DNA of 64,000 bases. Origin: UBA964 sp037444685. Lineage in GTDB: Bacteria > Pseudomonadota > Gammaproteobacteria > Steroidobacterales > Steroidobacteraceae. This document shows positions 44,461 to 53,239 of this stretch, piece by piece. Position 1 is the first letter of the stretch. Every line of letters starts with the position of its first letter. The DNA lies in NCBI GenBank assembly GCA_037444685.1, contig JBBILX010000007.1, positions 1 to 64,000 of the forward strand, written 5' to 3'. A program made the translations under genes and the position numbers. A model generated the notes under the pieces. That model saw nothing but the letters and a program-made list of their open reading frames with translations. It was not told the origin of the DNA and did not search any database.

Positions 44461-46518
44461 CTACAGCCCGCCGCCACCGCAGCCCTTCGTCAGATAGTCG
44501 TCGATCGCACGCAGCTGCTCGCCGAACGTGGCGCGCGTCCATGCCGGGCCATGCCCATAGTCCTTGAACTCGCGGTACACGACGTCGCGACGCGCCGCCT
44601 TGGCCTTGTTGACGAACAGTTCCGATTGCCGGATCGGGACGATCTGGTCTCGATCGCCGTGATAGACATAGATCGGAATCTGAATCCTGTCGGCGAAGTC
44701 GAGCGGGTTGAGACCGCGCACGGTCGGTTCCTGGGCGTCGCGGAAATAGAAGTTGCGGTAGAAGCGCGCCCAGATCAGCTTGATGTCGGAAACTCCGGCA
44801 CCCGCGATCGCGCACTTGTACAGACCGTTGGGTCTGACCGCGGCCGCCATGGCCGCATACCCGCCGTACGAGAAACCAAACATCGCCAGGCGACCCGGGA
44901 TCGCGATTTTCTGCTCGATCAGCCACTTCGCGCCGTCATCCTTGTCGTCCTGCATCTTCTGGCCCCACTCGGCATCGCCCGCGATCCAGAGCCTCCGGCC
45001 CCAGCCATCGGCCGACCCGCGGAACTGCGGCTGGAGCACCGCCCGGCAACGAGACACGAGCAACGGCACCCACATCGAGGTGTCGAAATTCATGTCGTCG
45101 CGTGCCCACGGGCCCCCGTGCGGGTGGACGACAGCCGGCCAAGGACCTGGCCCACACAGTTCCGGACTGGGTGTGTGCAGGAATGCGGGGATGTCCAGGC
45201 CATCCCGGGCTTTGTAGTACACGAGAGAGCTCCTGCCGAGCGCGGCCGGATCGATGCCCGGCCACGTCCTCGACAGCAATACGAGTTCCTTCTTGTTGCG
45301 GAACAGGTAGAAAGACGGCGGTTCGTTCGGACCAAACACACGGATAATCACGGCGCTGTCGTTCTCCGCGTCCGAAGTCCCCACGGCACCGACACCGCGC
45401 CAGTTGCGCCCCATCCGCATTCTGACCGTCACCCGCTCTCCGGTGGCCGGATCGACGAGCAGCTGCGGCGTCTCTTCAATGCCGAGAGCCTGAACCAGCA
45501 GCCGGTCGTTTTCGATCGCCTTCTCGGAAACCAGGTAACGCTCGTCGCCGAACGGACCGGCGTAATTGAAGCGCACGATCTCGCCGAAGTTCTCGCCCTT
45601 CGTTCGCACCACCGTCACCCCGGTCGCATCGAAGAACTTGTGCTCGAAGGCAATACCGCCGAGTTTGCGCGCAGCGATGTCGTATTCATAGATCGCGACT
45701 TTGTCCCGACCGACGTTGCTCGCGACAAAGGCGATATTGGGATCCTTCGAGAAGCCAACGATGGCGTAGATATCGCGCGAGCGCGCAAATGAGCGGTAGT
45801 GCTCTACCCACGCGCCACTGCCAACGTCACGGATCTCTGTCGCAACGTAGGCACCACCACTCGCGTTGATGTCGAGGCGCTGCCGGGCGCGGATTCGGCC
45901 TTCGAGATCGGTCTGATAGTTGAAGGTGCCTTCTTCGGCGCGCTGAACCCGCTCGGCCCGGCCGGTGCGCACATTGACCTTGTGAATATCCCCCGCCTCG
46001 ACGCCCACGTTGTTGACGACGAGGATGTGGTCGGGGTCGTTGGGAAGGGTATCGAGGATCTCCGGGCTGGACAGGGACTGTTCGAGTTCCTCGACCTCGC
46101 TGCGGGGTCGCGGCAACTGCAAAGGTTCGCGCCAGGTCTTGCCCTCCAGATCGGTGAGGAAGAGCTTGCTGACGAACGTCTTGACGGTCGTGTCGAACTT
46201 GAGGTCATAGGGCTGCCACACCGTGACGGCAAGCACCCCGTTCTTTGGGAACGAGACGCTTTGGAACTTCATGACTTTGGTGCCGATGACGGTCGGCGGG
46301 CTCGCGAGCGCGTCGCTGCGCCAGACCAGGATCACGCGCTCCTCGCCACGCGCTTCGAGCGCGGCGATGTGCTTGCCATCGGGAGAGACAGCGAACCCGG
46401 CCATGGCGGGATAGGCCGCCAAGGTCTCGATGGTGGGCGCTACCGGCTTGGCCTCGGCGTCGATCGAAGATGCCATCAGCGCGAGGGCGCCTATCCACGG
46501 GGACGTGAGACGATGCAT
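44461..46518 (-). CDS. Exported S9 family peptidase (prolyl-oligopeptidase type)
   Basis: 685 residues, signal peptide at the N-terminus ('WIGALALMASSIDAEA'), beta-propeller-like middle and a C-terminal alpha/beta-hydrolase domain. The catalytic triad is visible: Ser in 'MFGFSYGGYAAMAAA', Asp in 'YHGDRDQIVPIRQ' and His in 'FKDYGHGPAW'. Such peptidases next to TonB receptors are taken to cleave imported peptides in the periplasm. ATG 46518 was chosen from the signal peptide. Divergent from the receptor at 46766; its TAG stop lies in the same frame as glnE. Confidence 0.9.
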   Translation of the reverse strand: MHRLTSPWIGALALMASSIDAEAKPVAPTIETLAAYPAMAGFAVSPDGKHIAALEARGEERVILVWRSDALASPPTVIGTKVMKFQSVSFPKNGVLAVTVWQPYDLKFDTTVKTFVSKLFLTDLEGKTWREPLQLPRPRSEVEELEQSLSSPEILDTLPNDPDHILVVNNVGVEAGDIHKVNVRTGRAERVQRAEEGTFNYQTDLEGRIRARQRLDINASGGAYVATEIRDVGSGAWVEHYRSFARSRDIYAIVGFSKDPNIAFVASNVGRDKVAIYEYDIAARKLGGIAFEHKFFDATGVTVVRTKGENFGEIVRFNYAGPFGDERYLVSEKAIENDRLLVQALGIEETPQLLVDPATGERVTVRMRMGRNWRGVGAVGTSDAENDSAVIIRVFGPNEPPSFYLFRNKKELVLLSRTWPGIDPAALGRSSLVYYKARDGLDIPAFLHTPSPELCGPGPWPAVVHPHGGPWARDDMNFDTSMWVPLLVSRCRAVLQPQFRGSADGWGRRLWIAGDAEWGQKMQDDKDDGAKWLIEQKIAIPGRLAMFGFSYGGYAAMAAAVRPNGLYKCAIAGAGVSDIKLIWARFYRNFYFRDAQEPTVRGLNPLDFADRIQIPIYVYHGDRDQIVPIRQSELFVNKAKAARRDVVYREFKDYGHGPAWTRATFGEQLRAIDDYLTKGCGGGGL

Positions 46519-46670
46519 CGTGTCGTTACCCTGCGAATCTGGATGCGGGGACAGCGGTCCGGATCGACCAACTGTCGCTCTTCCAGTTGACCACATCTGT
46601 CGCGAAGCGGGCAACGGCGCAACAGGCGCGGGCGACGCGCACCCCTGCAGCCAGGCGGCCCGTGTTCCGC

Positions 46671-46699
46671 TTTGGCGCCGCTTGTGGACGTGCTACATT
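46671..46699 (+). promoter_or_regulatory. Weak promoter candidate for second TonB receptor
   Basis: TTTGGC (46671) and TACATT (46694) with a 17-base spacer, 67 bases before the receptor start. The 247-base divergent gap holds nothing else recognisable. Confidence 0.22.
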
Positions 46700-46765
46700 C
46701 CGGTCATTCGCGCAAGGATGCCCACGCTCATCGTTGCGCTAAAACAACAGAATAGGGAGTCATCA

Positions 46766-49765
46766 ATGAGCGATACCGCAACGAGGTTGCGACATCCGTT
46801 CCTGCTCGTCGTCGCTGCGGGAGCATTGGCAGTCAGTGGCGCCGCCGCCGCGCAGGATACCCCGGCAGAGAACCAGACCGATGATTCGAGCGAGGAGACG
46901 ACGATCGAGCAGGTGGTCGTCACCGGCTCGCGCGTCCGGCGTGACGAGTTCACGTCAGCGGCGCCGGTTCAGGTGATCAATCGCGAGGGCTCGGTACTCG
47001 CCGGCCTCAGCACCACGAAAGAGATCTTGCAGAGTTCAACGACGTCGGGTGGCGGCAACCAGATCAACAACTACTTCGGTGGCTTTGTCACGGAGGGCGG
47101 CCCTGGCGCCAATACCGTCAGCCTTCGCGGTCTCGGTGCGATCCGCACGCTCGTCCTGCTCAATGGTCGCCGCCTCGGTCCGGCGGGCACGCGCGGCCAG
47201 GTCGGTTCCGCCGACCTCAATGTCCTGCCGGCGGCAATGGTCGAGCGCATCGAAATCCTCAAAGACGGCGCGAGCTCGATATATGGCTCCGACGCGGTCG
47301 CCGGTGTCGTCAACGTCATCACGCGGCGGGGACTCAACGAGTTCACCTTCGAGACCTCCCAGGCGCACACCTTCGATGGTGGAGGCGAGCGCTCGGTCTA
47401 CTCCGTGGTCGGTGGGTTGACCGGCGAGCGCTGGGAAATCAGCGGCTCGCTCGAGTTTGCCGAACGCGAGAACCTCGCCGTCGGCGACCGCGACTGGTCG
47501 AGCTGCTCGACCGAATACCTGATCGATCCGGCAACCGGTGACCGACTCGATCAGATCGATATTCGCACCGGGGAACCGCGCTGCTTCCCGATCTCCAACC
47601 TCTCGGGCACGAATTTCCTGGCTCACAACTACATCGTCGCCGGAGGTGTCGTCGCGGGCATGCTTGCCGGGCTTCGCTGGGCGCCACAACCTGGCGGCAC
47701 CGGTGTCATCCCCGGATGGCAGAACGTCGACAATCCGATCGACCGGCCCTTCGCGCCAGACATCCTGCTCAACGAGTCCCTGATCTCCCCCGCGAAGAGC
47801 TATACCGCGTTTCTCAACGCCTCGTACGATCTGCGCACACTCGGCGATGCGGAAGCCTACGTCGAGGTGCTGGCCGCGCGGCGCGACTCGGAGCAGATCG
47901 GCTCAAGGCAGTTGAGTCTCGATTACGTGCGGGGCAGCCCGCTCGTGCCGCTGCCGTTTCGTACGTCGCCGGTCACGATCGCCGTCAACCCGGCCAACGT
48001 CGCTCTTGCCGGGCAACCGGTGGTGGCGCGCTCGCTGATTGCGTTCGGCAATGACGTGACGAGCCAGGAGGTTGACTTCATTCGAGCGGTCGGCGGCATC
48101 CGCGGTGACCTCTCCTTCCTTGGGGACTGGAAATACGACGCCTTCGTCAACTACAACCTCGCCGAAGGCTCGTACACGTTCGAATCCTTCCTGACCGACC
48201 GCGTCTACAACTCGCTGGACGTGGTCGTCGCCCCGCCGGGGACGTCCGCTCCGACGGTCGTCGTCGGCGGCGTTGCGTACACCTGCCGGGTCAATACGAT
48301 CAACGCCGCGGCCGGTTGCGTGCCAGCGCCGGAGGTCAACGCGACTTCGCTCGGCGGGACTCTGGATCAGCGCTATCGGGACTACATCTTCCGCCCGGTC
48401 ACCGGCAAGACGATCTTCGAGGAAGCGACCTTCGCGGCCATCTTCGATGGCAGTCTGTTCGACATGCCCGCTGGGCGCGCCAAGGGTGCCGTCGGTCTCG
48501 AGTACCGCACCTCGCGCATCAACGACACGCCTTCCGAGGACAGCATCAGGCAGAACCTCTACAACCTGACGGCAGCCGGTATCACGAAGGGCGACGACTC
48601 GGTCTCCGAGGTATTCCTCGAGGTCGAGCTGCCGCTGCTCCGCAACCTCGCGTTCGCCAAGGATCTGACGTTCAACGCCTCAGGGCGATACACGGACTAT
48701 GATTCGTACGGCGCCGACGAGACCTACAAAGTCGGCCTGAACTTCGCGCCCTTCAACTGGCTCAAGTTCCGGGGAACCAAGGGCACTTCTTACCGGGCCC
48801 CCGGCGTGTACGAGCAGTTCCTCGCACCGACTTCGGGTTTCATTTCCTCGCAGAACGATCCCTGCAACCAGTGGGGGACCTTGCCCGTGGGCTCGATCCG
48901 CCGGACCAACTGCGAGTCCGAGCTGCCCGGCCAACCGAACTTCCTTGCGTCCAGCTCGATCCGCGTTGACGTAGGCGGCGGAGCTGCTCAGGGCCTGGAG
49001 AGCGAAACGTCGGACGCCGAGACCTTCGGGATCATCTTCCAGCCTTCGCTACCCGCCGCTTACGGCGATTTTCAGGTGGCGCTGGACTGGTGGAAGATCG
49101 ACATCGACAACCAGGTCAGCCGGATCGGTGGAGCCGGCTTGCTGAGACTGTGCTACGACGATCCGCAGTTCCGTGCGGGCGGCCGCTACTGCAACTTCGT
49201 CGACCCGCGTACCCCGGGTGGCACCCTGCGCGTGCAGGACAACTTCATCAACATCGCCACGCAGAAGGCCGAGGGACTCGACTGGAACATCCGTTACACT
49301 CGCGGTCTCGGGACCGGGACGCTGCGTCTCGACCTGCGTGCGACGGACTACATCCTGCAGGATGACAAGCTGTTCCCGACCGACGACTTCGACCGGAACA
49401 ACGGGACGCTCTTCGTGCCAGAGTGGGTGGGCGACTTCGAGGCCCGCTACGACTGGCGCGAATGGACGTTCCGTTACGGCCTGACGTACGTCGGCAAGAT
49501 GGACAGCTACGAGTTCTTCGGTGAGGACCCTGCAACCTCGCCGTTCGTGCTCGCCGTCAACGAGTACATGACGCACAGCGCCTCCGTGCGCTACATCAGC
49601 AAGAACAAGTGGCAGGTCATCGCCGGCATCAACAACATCACCGACGAAGAGCCCAAGAAGTTCTCGGCTGGCGTGACAAGCCTGCGGCAGGGAGACGGCC
49701 TCCTGTATAGCGGCTACGACTTCTTCGGTCGTACGGCTTATCTGACGCTGTCCTTGACATTCTGA
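46766..49765 (+). CDS. Large TonB-dependent outer-membrane receptor
   Basis: 999 residues. Signal peptide ('LLVVAAGALAVSGAAAAQ'), TonB box 'IEQVVVTGSRVRRDEFTSAA', plug with 'NTVSLRGLGAIRTLVLLNGR', 'ERIEILKDGASSIYGSDAVA' and 'GVVNVITRR', then a long barrel that ends 'YDFFGRTAYLTLSLTF'. Typical of receptors with large extracellular loops in oligotrophic proteobacteria. ATG 46766 has GGGAG seven bases before it. Paired divergently with an S9 peptidase, so peptide import is a reasonable guess. Confidence 0.94.
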   Translation: MSDTATRLRHPFLLVVAAGALAVSGAAAAQDTPAENQTDDSSEETTIEQVVVTGSRVRRDEFTSAAPVQVINREGSVLAGLSTTKEILQSSTTSGGGNQINNYFGGFVTEGGPGANTVSLRGLGAIRTLVLLNGRRLGPAGTRGQVGSADLNVLPAAMVERIEILKDGASSIYGSDAVAGVVNVITRRGLNEFTFETSQAHTFDGGGERSVYSVVGGLTGERWEISGSLEFAERENLAVGDRDWSSCSTEYLIDPATGDRLDQIDIRTGEPRCFPISNLSGTNFLAHNYIVAGGVVAGMLAGLRWAPQPGGTGVIPGWQNVDNPIDRPFAPDILLNESLISPAKSYTAFLNASYDLRTLGDAEAYVEVLAARRDSEQIGSRQLSLDYVRGSPLVPLPFRTSPVTIAVNPANVALAGQPVVARSLIAFGNDVTSQEVDFIRAVGGIRGDLSFLGDWKYDAFVNYNLAEGSYTFESFLTDRVYNSLDVVVAPPGTSAPTVVVGGVAYTCRVNTINAAAGCVPAPEVNATSLGGTLDQRYRDYIFRPVTGKTIFEEATFAAIFDGSLFDMPAGRAKGAVGLEYRTSRINDTPSEDSIRQNLYNLTAAGITKGDDSVSEVFLEVELPLLRNLAFAKDLTFNASGRYTDYDSYGADETYKVGLNFAPFNWLKFRGTKGTSYRAPGVYEQFLAPTSGFISSQNDPCNQWGTLPVGSIRRTNCESELPGQPNFLASSSIRVDVGGGAAQGLESETSDAETFGIIFQPSLPAAYGDFQVALDWWKIDIDNQVSRIGGAGLLRLCYDDPQFRAGGRYCNFVDPRTPGGTLRVQDNFINIATQKAEGLDWNIRYTRGLGTGTLRLDLRATDYILQDDKLFPTDDFDRNNGTLFVPEWVGDFEARYDWREWTFRYGLTYVGKMDSYEFFGEDPATSPFVLAVNEYMTHSASVRYISKNKWQVIAGINNITDEEPKKFSAGVTSLRQGDGLLYSGYDFFGRTAYLTLSLTF

Positions 49766-49795
49766 CGACTACTGGCGCGCGCTGGTACCGGCTCA

Positions 49796-49832
49796 GGGGC
49801 GGCAGGACGACCTGCCCCGCCCCTTTCTCTTT
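49796..49832 (+). terminator. Intrinsic terminator after TonB receptor
   Basis: GGGGCGGCAGG pairs with CCTGCC(CC)GCCCC across a 4-base loop and is followed by TTTCTCTTT, 30 bases after the receptor stop. This is the best hairpin-plus-T-run terminator in the window. Confidence 0.7.
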
Positions 49833-49882
49833 CGGGGCCGAACGCCGTACGCTCGCGGCTCCTCGACCTCCGCGGAGACTCC

Positions 49883-50599
49883 ATGCCCACCGTCCTCGTT
49901 ACCGGCGCGAGCCGCGGCCTCGGCCTCGAATTCACGCGCCAGTACGCCGCCGCGGGCTGGGACGTGATCGCCTGCGCGCGCGATCCGGCGCGCGCTATCG
50001 AACTCGACGCCGTGCGCCGCCGCTCCGGCGGACTCGTCTCGGTCGAGACGCTCGACGTCACGAATCCGCAGCACCTCGAGTGGCTGGTCGGCAAATACGC
50101 CCACACCGCCATCGACGTGCTGATCAATAACGCCGGCGACATCGGCCCGCGCGGGACCCATCGCGAGCTGCTTTACAAGCAGCTGTTCGGCAGCCTCGAC
50201 TACGAGGCCTGGCGGCGCGTCCTCGAGGTCAACACGTTGGCACCGGTGCGCATCGCCGAGGCGTTCACGCCGCATGTCGAGCGCAGCGAGCAGAGGAAGA
50301 TGATTTTCGTCTCGAGTACGACCGGCTCCAACGCCGAGGGCACCTACGCCGTGTTCGCGTACTGCTCGAGCAAGGCCGCGCTGAACAAGTGCGTCACCAT
50401 GATCGCGATGGCGCTGCGCGAGCGCGGCATCATTGCCGCGGCTGTCTGCCCCGGGCACGTCAGGACGGCGATGGGCGGCGCTGACGCCGACGTGGAGCCC
50501 ATCGACAGCATCGGCGGGCTGCGCAAGGTCATCGCTCGGCTGACACTCGAGGACAGCGGCAGCTTCACGCGCTACAACGGGGAACGCATCGCCTGGTGA
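49883..50599 (+). CDS. Short-chain dehydrogenase/reductase
   Basis: 238-residue cytoplasmic SDR. Cofactor motif 'VLVTGASRGLGLEFTRQYAA', 'VLINNAGDIGPRG', a Ser in 'IFVSSTTGSNAE' and the catalytic 'YCSSKAALNK' (YxxxK). It resembles the CsgA/sniffer-type SDRs that act on unknown carbonyls. Followed by a VTT-domain gene 12 bases downstream. Confidence 0.88.
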   Translation: MPTVLVTGASRGLGLEFTRQYAAAGWDVIACARDPARAIELDAVRRRSGGLVSVETLDVTNPQHLEWLVGKYAHTAIDVLINNAGDIGPRGTHRELLYKQLFGSLDYEAWRRVLEVNTLAPVRIAEAFTPHVERSEQRKMIFVSSTTGSNAEGTYAVFAYCSSKAALNKCVTMIAMALRERGIIAAAVCPGHVRTAMGGADADVEPIDSIGGLRKVIARLTLEDSGSFTRYNGERIAW

Positions 50600-50611
50600 G
50601 AGACCTGCGGC

Positions 50612-51367
50612 ATGGTCCGTGAACCCGCGCCGCCGCCAGGAGATCCCGAGCGGCCGTCCTCCCCTAAGAGCCCGCCACGGCGGAAGCGTGACTGGCGCTG
50701 GCAGGTGCAGGCCGCGCGCGCGCATCCCCGTCGGGTCGCCGCCCTGCTCGCTCTGCTGTTCGTCGCCGCGCTGCTGACCCGGCTGCCCGGCCTGCACGCG
50801 CACGTCGCCGACGCTCTGCAGTACGTCGCCGATCTGATGTCCGGGCACCCTGCGCTCGGTGCGATCGCCTTCGTGGTCGCTAGCGCCGCGAGCGCGATGC
50901 TGGTGTTCTTCTCCTCGGTGCTGCTCGTGCCGCTCGGCATCGAGCTGTGGGGCAGTGTCGGCTGCTTCCTGCTGCTCTGGGCGGGCTGGTTCCTCGGCGG
51001 CGTGCTCAGCTATGCGATCGGCCGATACTTCGGTCGCCCGGCCGTCGAATCGCTGCTGAGCCGCAGGCGCATGCTCGACCTCGAAGGGCACATGCCGGCA
51101 GCGCACGGCTTCTGGGGCGCATTGATGGTCCAGCTCGCCTTTCCGTCCGACGTCGCGGGATACTTTTTCGGGCTGCTGCGCTTTCCGCTCGCGATCTACC
51201 TCGCGGCTCTCGCCTGCGCCGAGCTGCCGTTCGCCCTGGGGACGGTCTTCCTCGGCACGGCCTTCATCGAGCAGGCCTGGGTCCCGCTGCTGACGGGCGC
51301 CGTGTTTGCCGGCGCCGTCCTCGTCTGGCAGTGGCGACGCCGGGTCAGCGCGTCGCGGGCATCCTGA
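50612..51367 (+). CDS. VTT (DedA/TVP38) family membrane protein
   Basis: 251 residues with a Pro/Arg-rich cytoplasmic N-terminus (about 40 residues), then five to six membrane segments. The VTT-fold core is 'LLVPLGIELWGSVGCFLLLW', followed by 'GGVLSYAIGRYFGRP', and the conserved Phe/Pro segment 'LAFPSDVAGYFFGLLR'. Family members act in lipid scrambling or proton-dependent membrane transport. The 3' end overlaps the convergent frameshifted gene by 23 bases. Confidence 0.82.
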   Translation: MVREPAPPPGDPERPSSPKSPPRRKRDWRWQVQAARAHPRRVAALLALLFVAALLTRLPGLHAHVADALQYVADLMSGHPALGAIAFVVASAASAMLVFFSSVLLVPLGIELWGSVGCFLLLWAGWFLGGVLSYAIGRYFGRPAVESLLSRRRMLDLEGHMPAAHGFWGALMVQLAFPSDVAGYFFGLLRFPLAIYLAALACAELPFALGTVFLGTAFIEQAWVPLLTGAVFAGAVLVWQWRRRVSASRAS

Positions 51368-52045
51368 CGGGTATCGCTTCCGTGATGCCCTCGAGGCCCA
51401 CGCGCTCGCCGATGGTGCTCGAGCCGATCGCGAATGCGAGCGGCCGGTGCGTCTGATCGACGTACAGGTCGAACGGGACACGGAAGCTGCGGCCCGACGT
51501 CTCGTCGCGCAGCGTTTCGACGAACGCGAACTGCCGCACCCGCAGCCACGTGCCATCGGCGGCGACGAACTCGGCGTCACCAAGCTTCTCGATCTCGGCG
51601 ATGCCATCGGGCAGCACCTGCGCCTCGGTCAGCGAGTGTCCGATCCAGCGGAAGGACTGCAGCCCCCCCCGGCCGCCGCGTCATACCGGCGCGTCATCGT
51701 GAACATCGGCAGCGCGCCGGTGGCGATCCCGGTCGGCCCATAGCTCCACCGGCCCTCGACGCGGTACGCGTCATCGGCTCCCCGGGTGACGCTCGTGACG
51801 AGCCGGCTGCCGTCGGGCCTGCGCAAGACCTCGAAGCTCTCGGTACGGCCCATGCGGGTACTCCTGACCACGAGCACGCCGGCGTCCTCGAGCCGGTCGC
51901 CGGCGGCCATCTCGAACAGCGAGGCGCGCTCCACGCGGCCCTCGGCCGCGCTCGGCGCCGGTGGACCTTTTGCAGCGGCGAACGGTGCGGCAGCCGCGCC
52001 CAGCAGCAGCACAGCGGAGAGGTGGCCGTGCGGACCTCGGGCCAT
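51345..52045 (-). pseudogene. Frameshifted exported protein of unknown family (run of eight G)
   Basis: The first part (ATG 52045, Ala-rich signal peptide 'AVLLLGAAAAPFAAAKG', then 'VLVVRSTRMGRTESFEVLRR') runs to a stop about 20 codons after the run of eight G at 51663-51670 (coding strand). One base shift restores an open frame, 'LQSFRWIGHSLTEAQ...', that continues to 51345 with 'GLEGITEAIPVRM'. Together they would be about 233 residues, similar to small exported lipocalin-like or DUF proteins; I do not recognise the family. A LacI-type palindrome lies 79 bases upstream. The break may be a real mutation, phase variation, or a sequencing error at the homopolymer. Confidence 0.7.
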
Positions 52046-52123
52046 GACTCGTCCCCGGACAGTGGAGACCCGCGTGATGCCAGCCAGGCAGAATGCTGCG
52101 GATGGACGGTCTTGGGCAACGCG

Positions 52124-52139
52124 TTGCACGCGCGTTCAC
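52124..52139. promoter_or_regulatory. LacI-type operator 1
   Basis: TTGCACGCGCGTTCAC. The left half equals the other sites of this set, while the right half has two changes from GCGTGCAA. It lies between the frameshifted gene (start 52045, minus) and the SDR gene (start 52226, plus), so it could serve both. Confidence 0.6.
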
Positions 52140-52225
52140 CCGGTGGCTATTTGAGCTACCTGATCACCGCAGGGACTGGCCCTGAGCGAAACTCGACACC
52201 GGCGATACGAGGAGCGTGAGCGACA

Positions 52226-53239
52226 ATGATGACGCGCAGGCACTTTCTGGGCGCGAGCGCCGCCGGCACAACGCTCGGTCTGGCCGGTCTCGGCGGCTGC
52301 AGCCGCAACGACGAGCCCGTCATCTTCGCAGAAGGGGTCCCGATGTCCCAGTTCGACAAGAAGACGACGGCCGAGCAGGTCGTCGCGGGTCTGGACCTTG
52401 GTGGCAGGACGTACCTGATCACTGGCGGCACGTCCGGCCTCGGTCTCGAGTCGGCACGGGTCCTCGTGGCGCGCGGCGCCAGCGTGCTGCTGACGGGCCG
52501 CACGCTCGAGCGCGCCCGGGCGGCCGCAGCGCCGCTCGGCCCGCGCTGCACCCCGCTCGAACTCGAACTCGAGCAGCCGGAGTCGATCCTGGCGTGCAGC
52601 GCCGAGGTAGACCGACTCGGCATGCCGCTCGACGGCCTGATCTGCAATGCGGGCATCATGGTGCTCGGGGATCGACGCGAAGTGCGGGGCATCGAGCAGC
52701 ACTTCGCCGTCAATCACCTCGGGCACTTCCTGCTGGTCAACAGGCTGTTGCCGCGAGTCCAGCCGGCCCCACAAGGCCGTGTCGTCGTCGTCGCGAGTTC
52801 TGCCTACAAGTGGGCGCCACCCGCCGGCATCGAGTTCGACAACCTCTCCGGCGCGCGCGAGTTCACGCCCAACAAGGCTTACGGCCAGTCCAAGCTCGCC
52901 AATGCGCTCTTCTCGCTGGCGCTCGCCCGGCGGCTCGAAGGGACGACCACCACCTCGAATTCGCTGAATCCGGGCGCCGTCGATACGAGTCTCTGGCGGC
53001 ACTACCCGAAGTGGCAGCAGGCGCTACTCGCCCCGATCAAGGGCTTCCTGCTGAAGACCCCCGCCCAGGGAGCTGCCACGCAATGCTATGTCGCCACCGC
53101 CCCGGCCCTGGCGACCGTCAGCGGACAATACTTCGAGAACTGCAACGCGGTCGTGCCGCCGCCGCAGGTCCGCGATGTCGCGCTCGCGGAGCGCCTTTGG
53201 ACCACGTCCGAGGAACTGCTGCGCGATTACCTCGCATGA
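52226..53239 (+). CDS. Short-chain dehydrogenase with Tat/lipoprotein signal
   Basis: 337 residues. The N-terminus has a twin-arginine signal 'MTRRHFLGASAAGTTLGLAG' followed by 'LGGC', a possible lipobox. The rest is a WWOX/retinol-dehydrogenase-type SDR: 'YLITGGTSGLGLESARVLVA', 'LICNAGIMVLG', and the catalytic 'AYGQSKLANALF' (YxxxK). A cofactor-loaded SDR exported folded by Tat would explain the signal. The stop overlaps the ADH start (ATGA). Downstream of LacI-type operator 1. Confidence 0.85.
   Translation: MMTRRHFLGASAAGTTLGLAGLGGCSRNDEPVIFAEGVPMSQFDKKTTAEQVVAGLDLGGRTYLITGGTSGLGLESARVLVARGASVLLTGRTLERARAAAAPLGPRCTPLELELEQPESILACSAEVDRLGMPLDGLICNAGIMVLGDRREVRGIEQHFAVNHLGHFLLVNRLLPRVQPAPQGRVVVVASSAYKWAPPAGIEFDNLSGAREFTPNKAYGQSKLANALFSLALARRLEGTTTTSNSLNPGAVDTSLWRHYPKWQQALLAPIKGFLLKTPAQGAATQCYVATAPALATVSGQYFENCNAVVPPPQVRDVALAERLWTTSEELLRDYLA

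Noticed and set aside
41608..45792. A nearly 1400-codon open frame on the plus strand
   Set aside because: It is antisense to glnE and the S9 peptidase and has low-complexity Arg/Ala/Gly content; a composition artefact.
51345..51617. A separate 90-residue gene
   Set aside because: It continues the upstream frame after a single-base change at the G-run and has no ribosome-binding site of its own; part of the broken gene.
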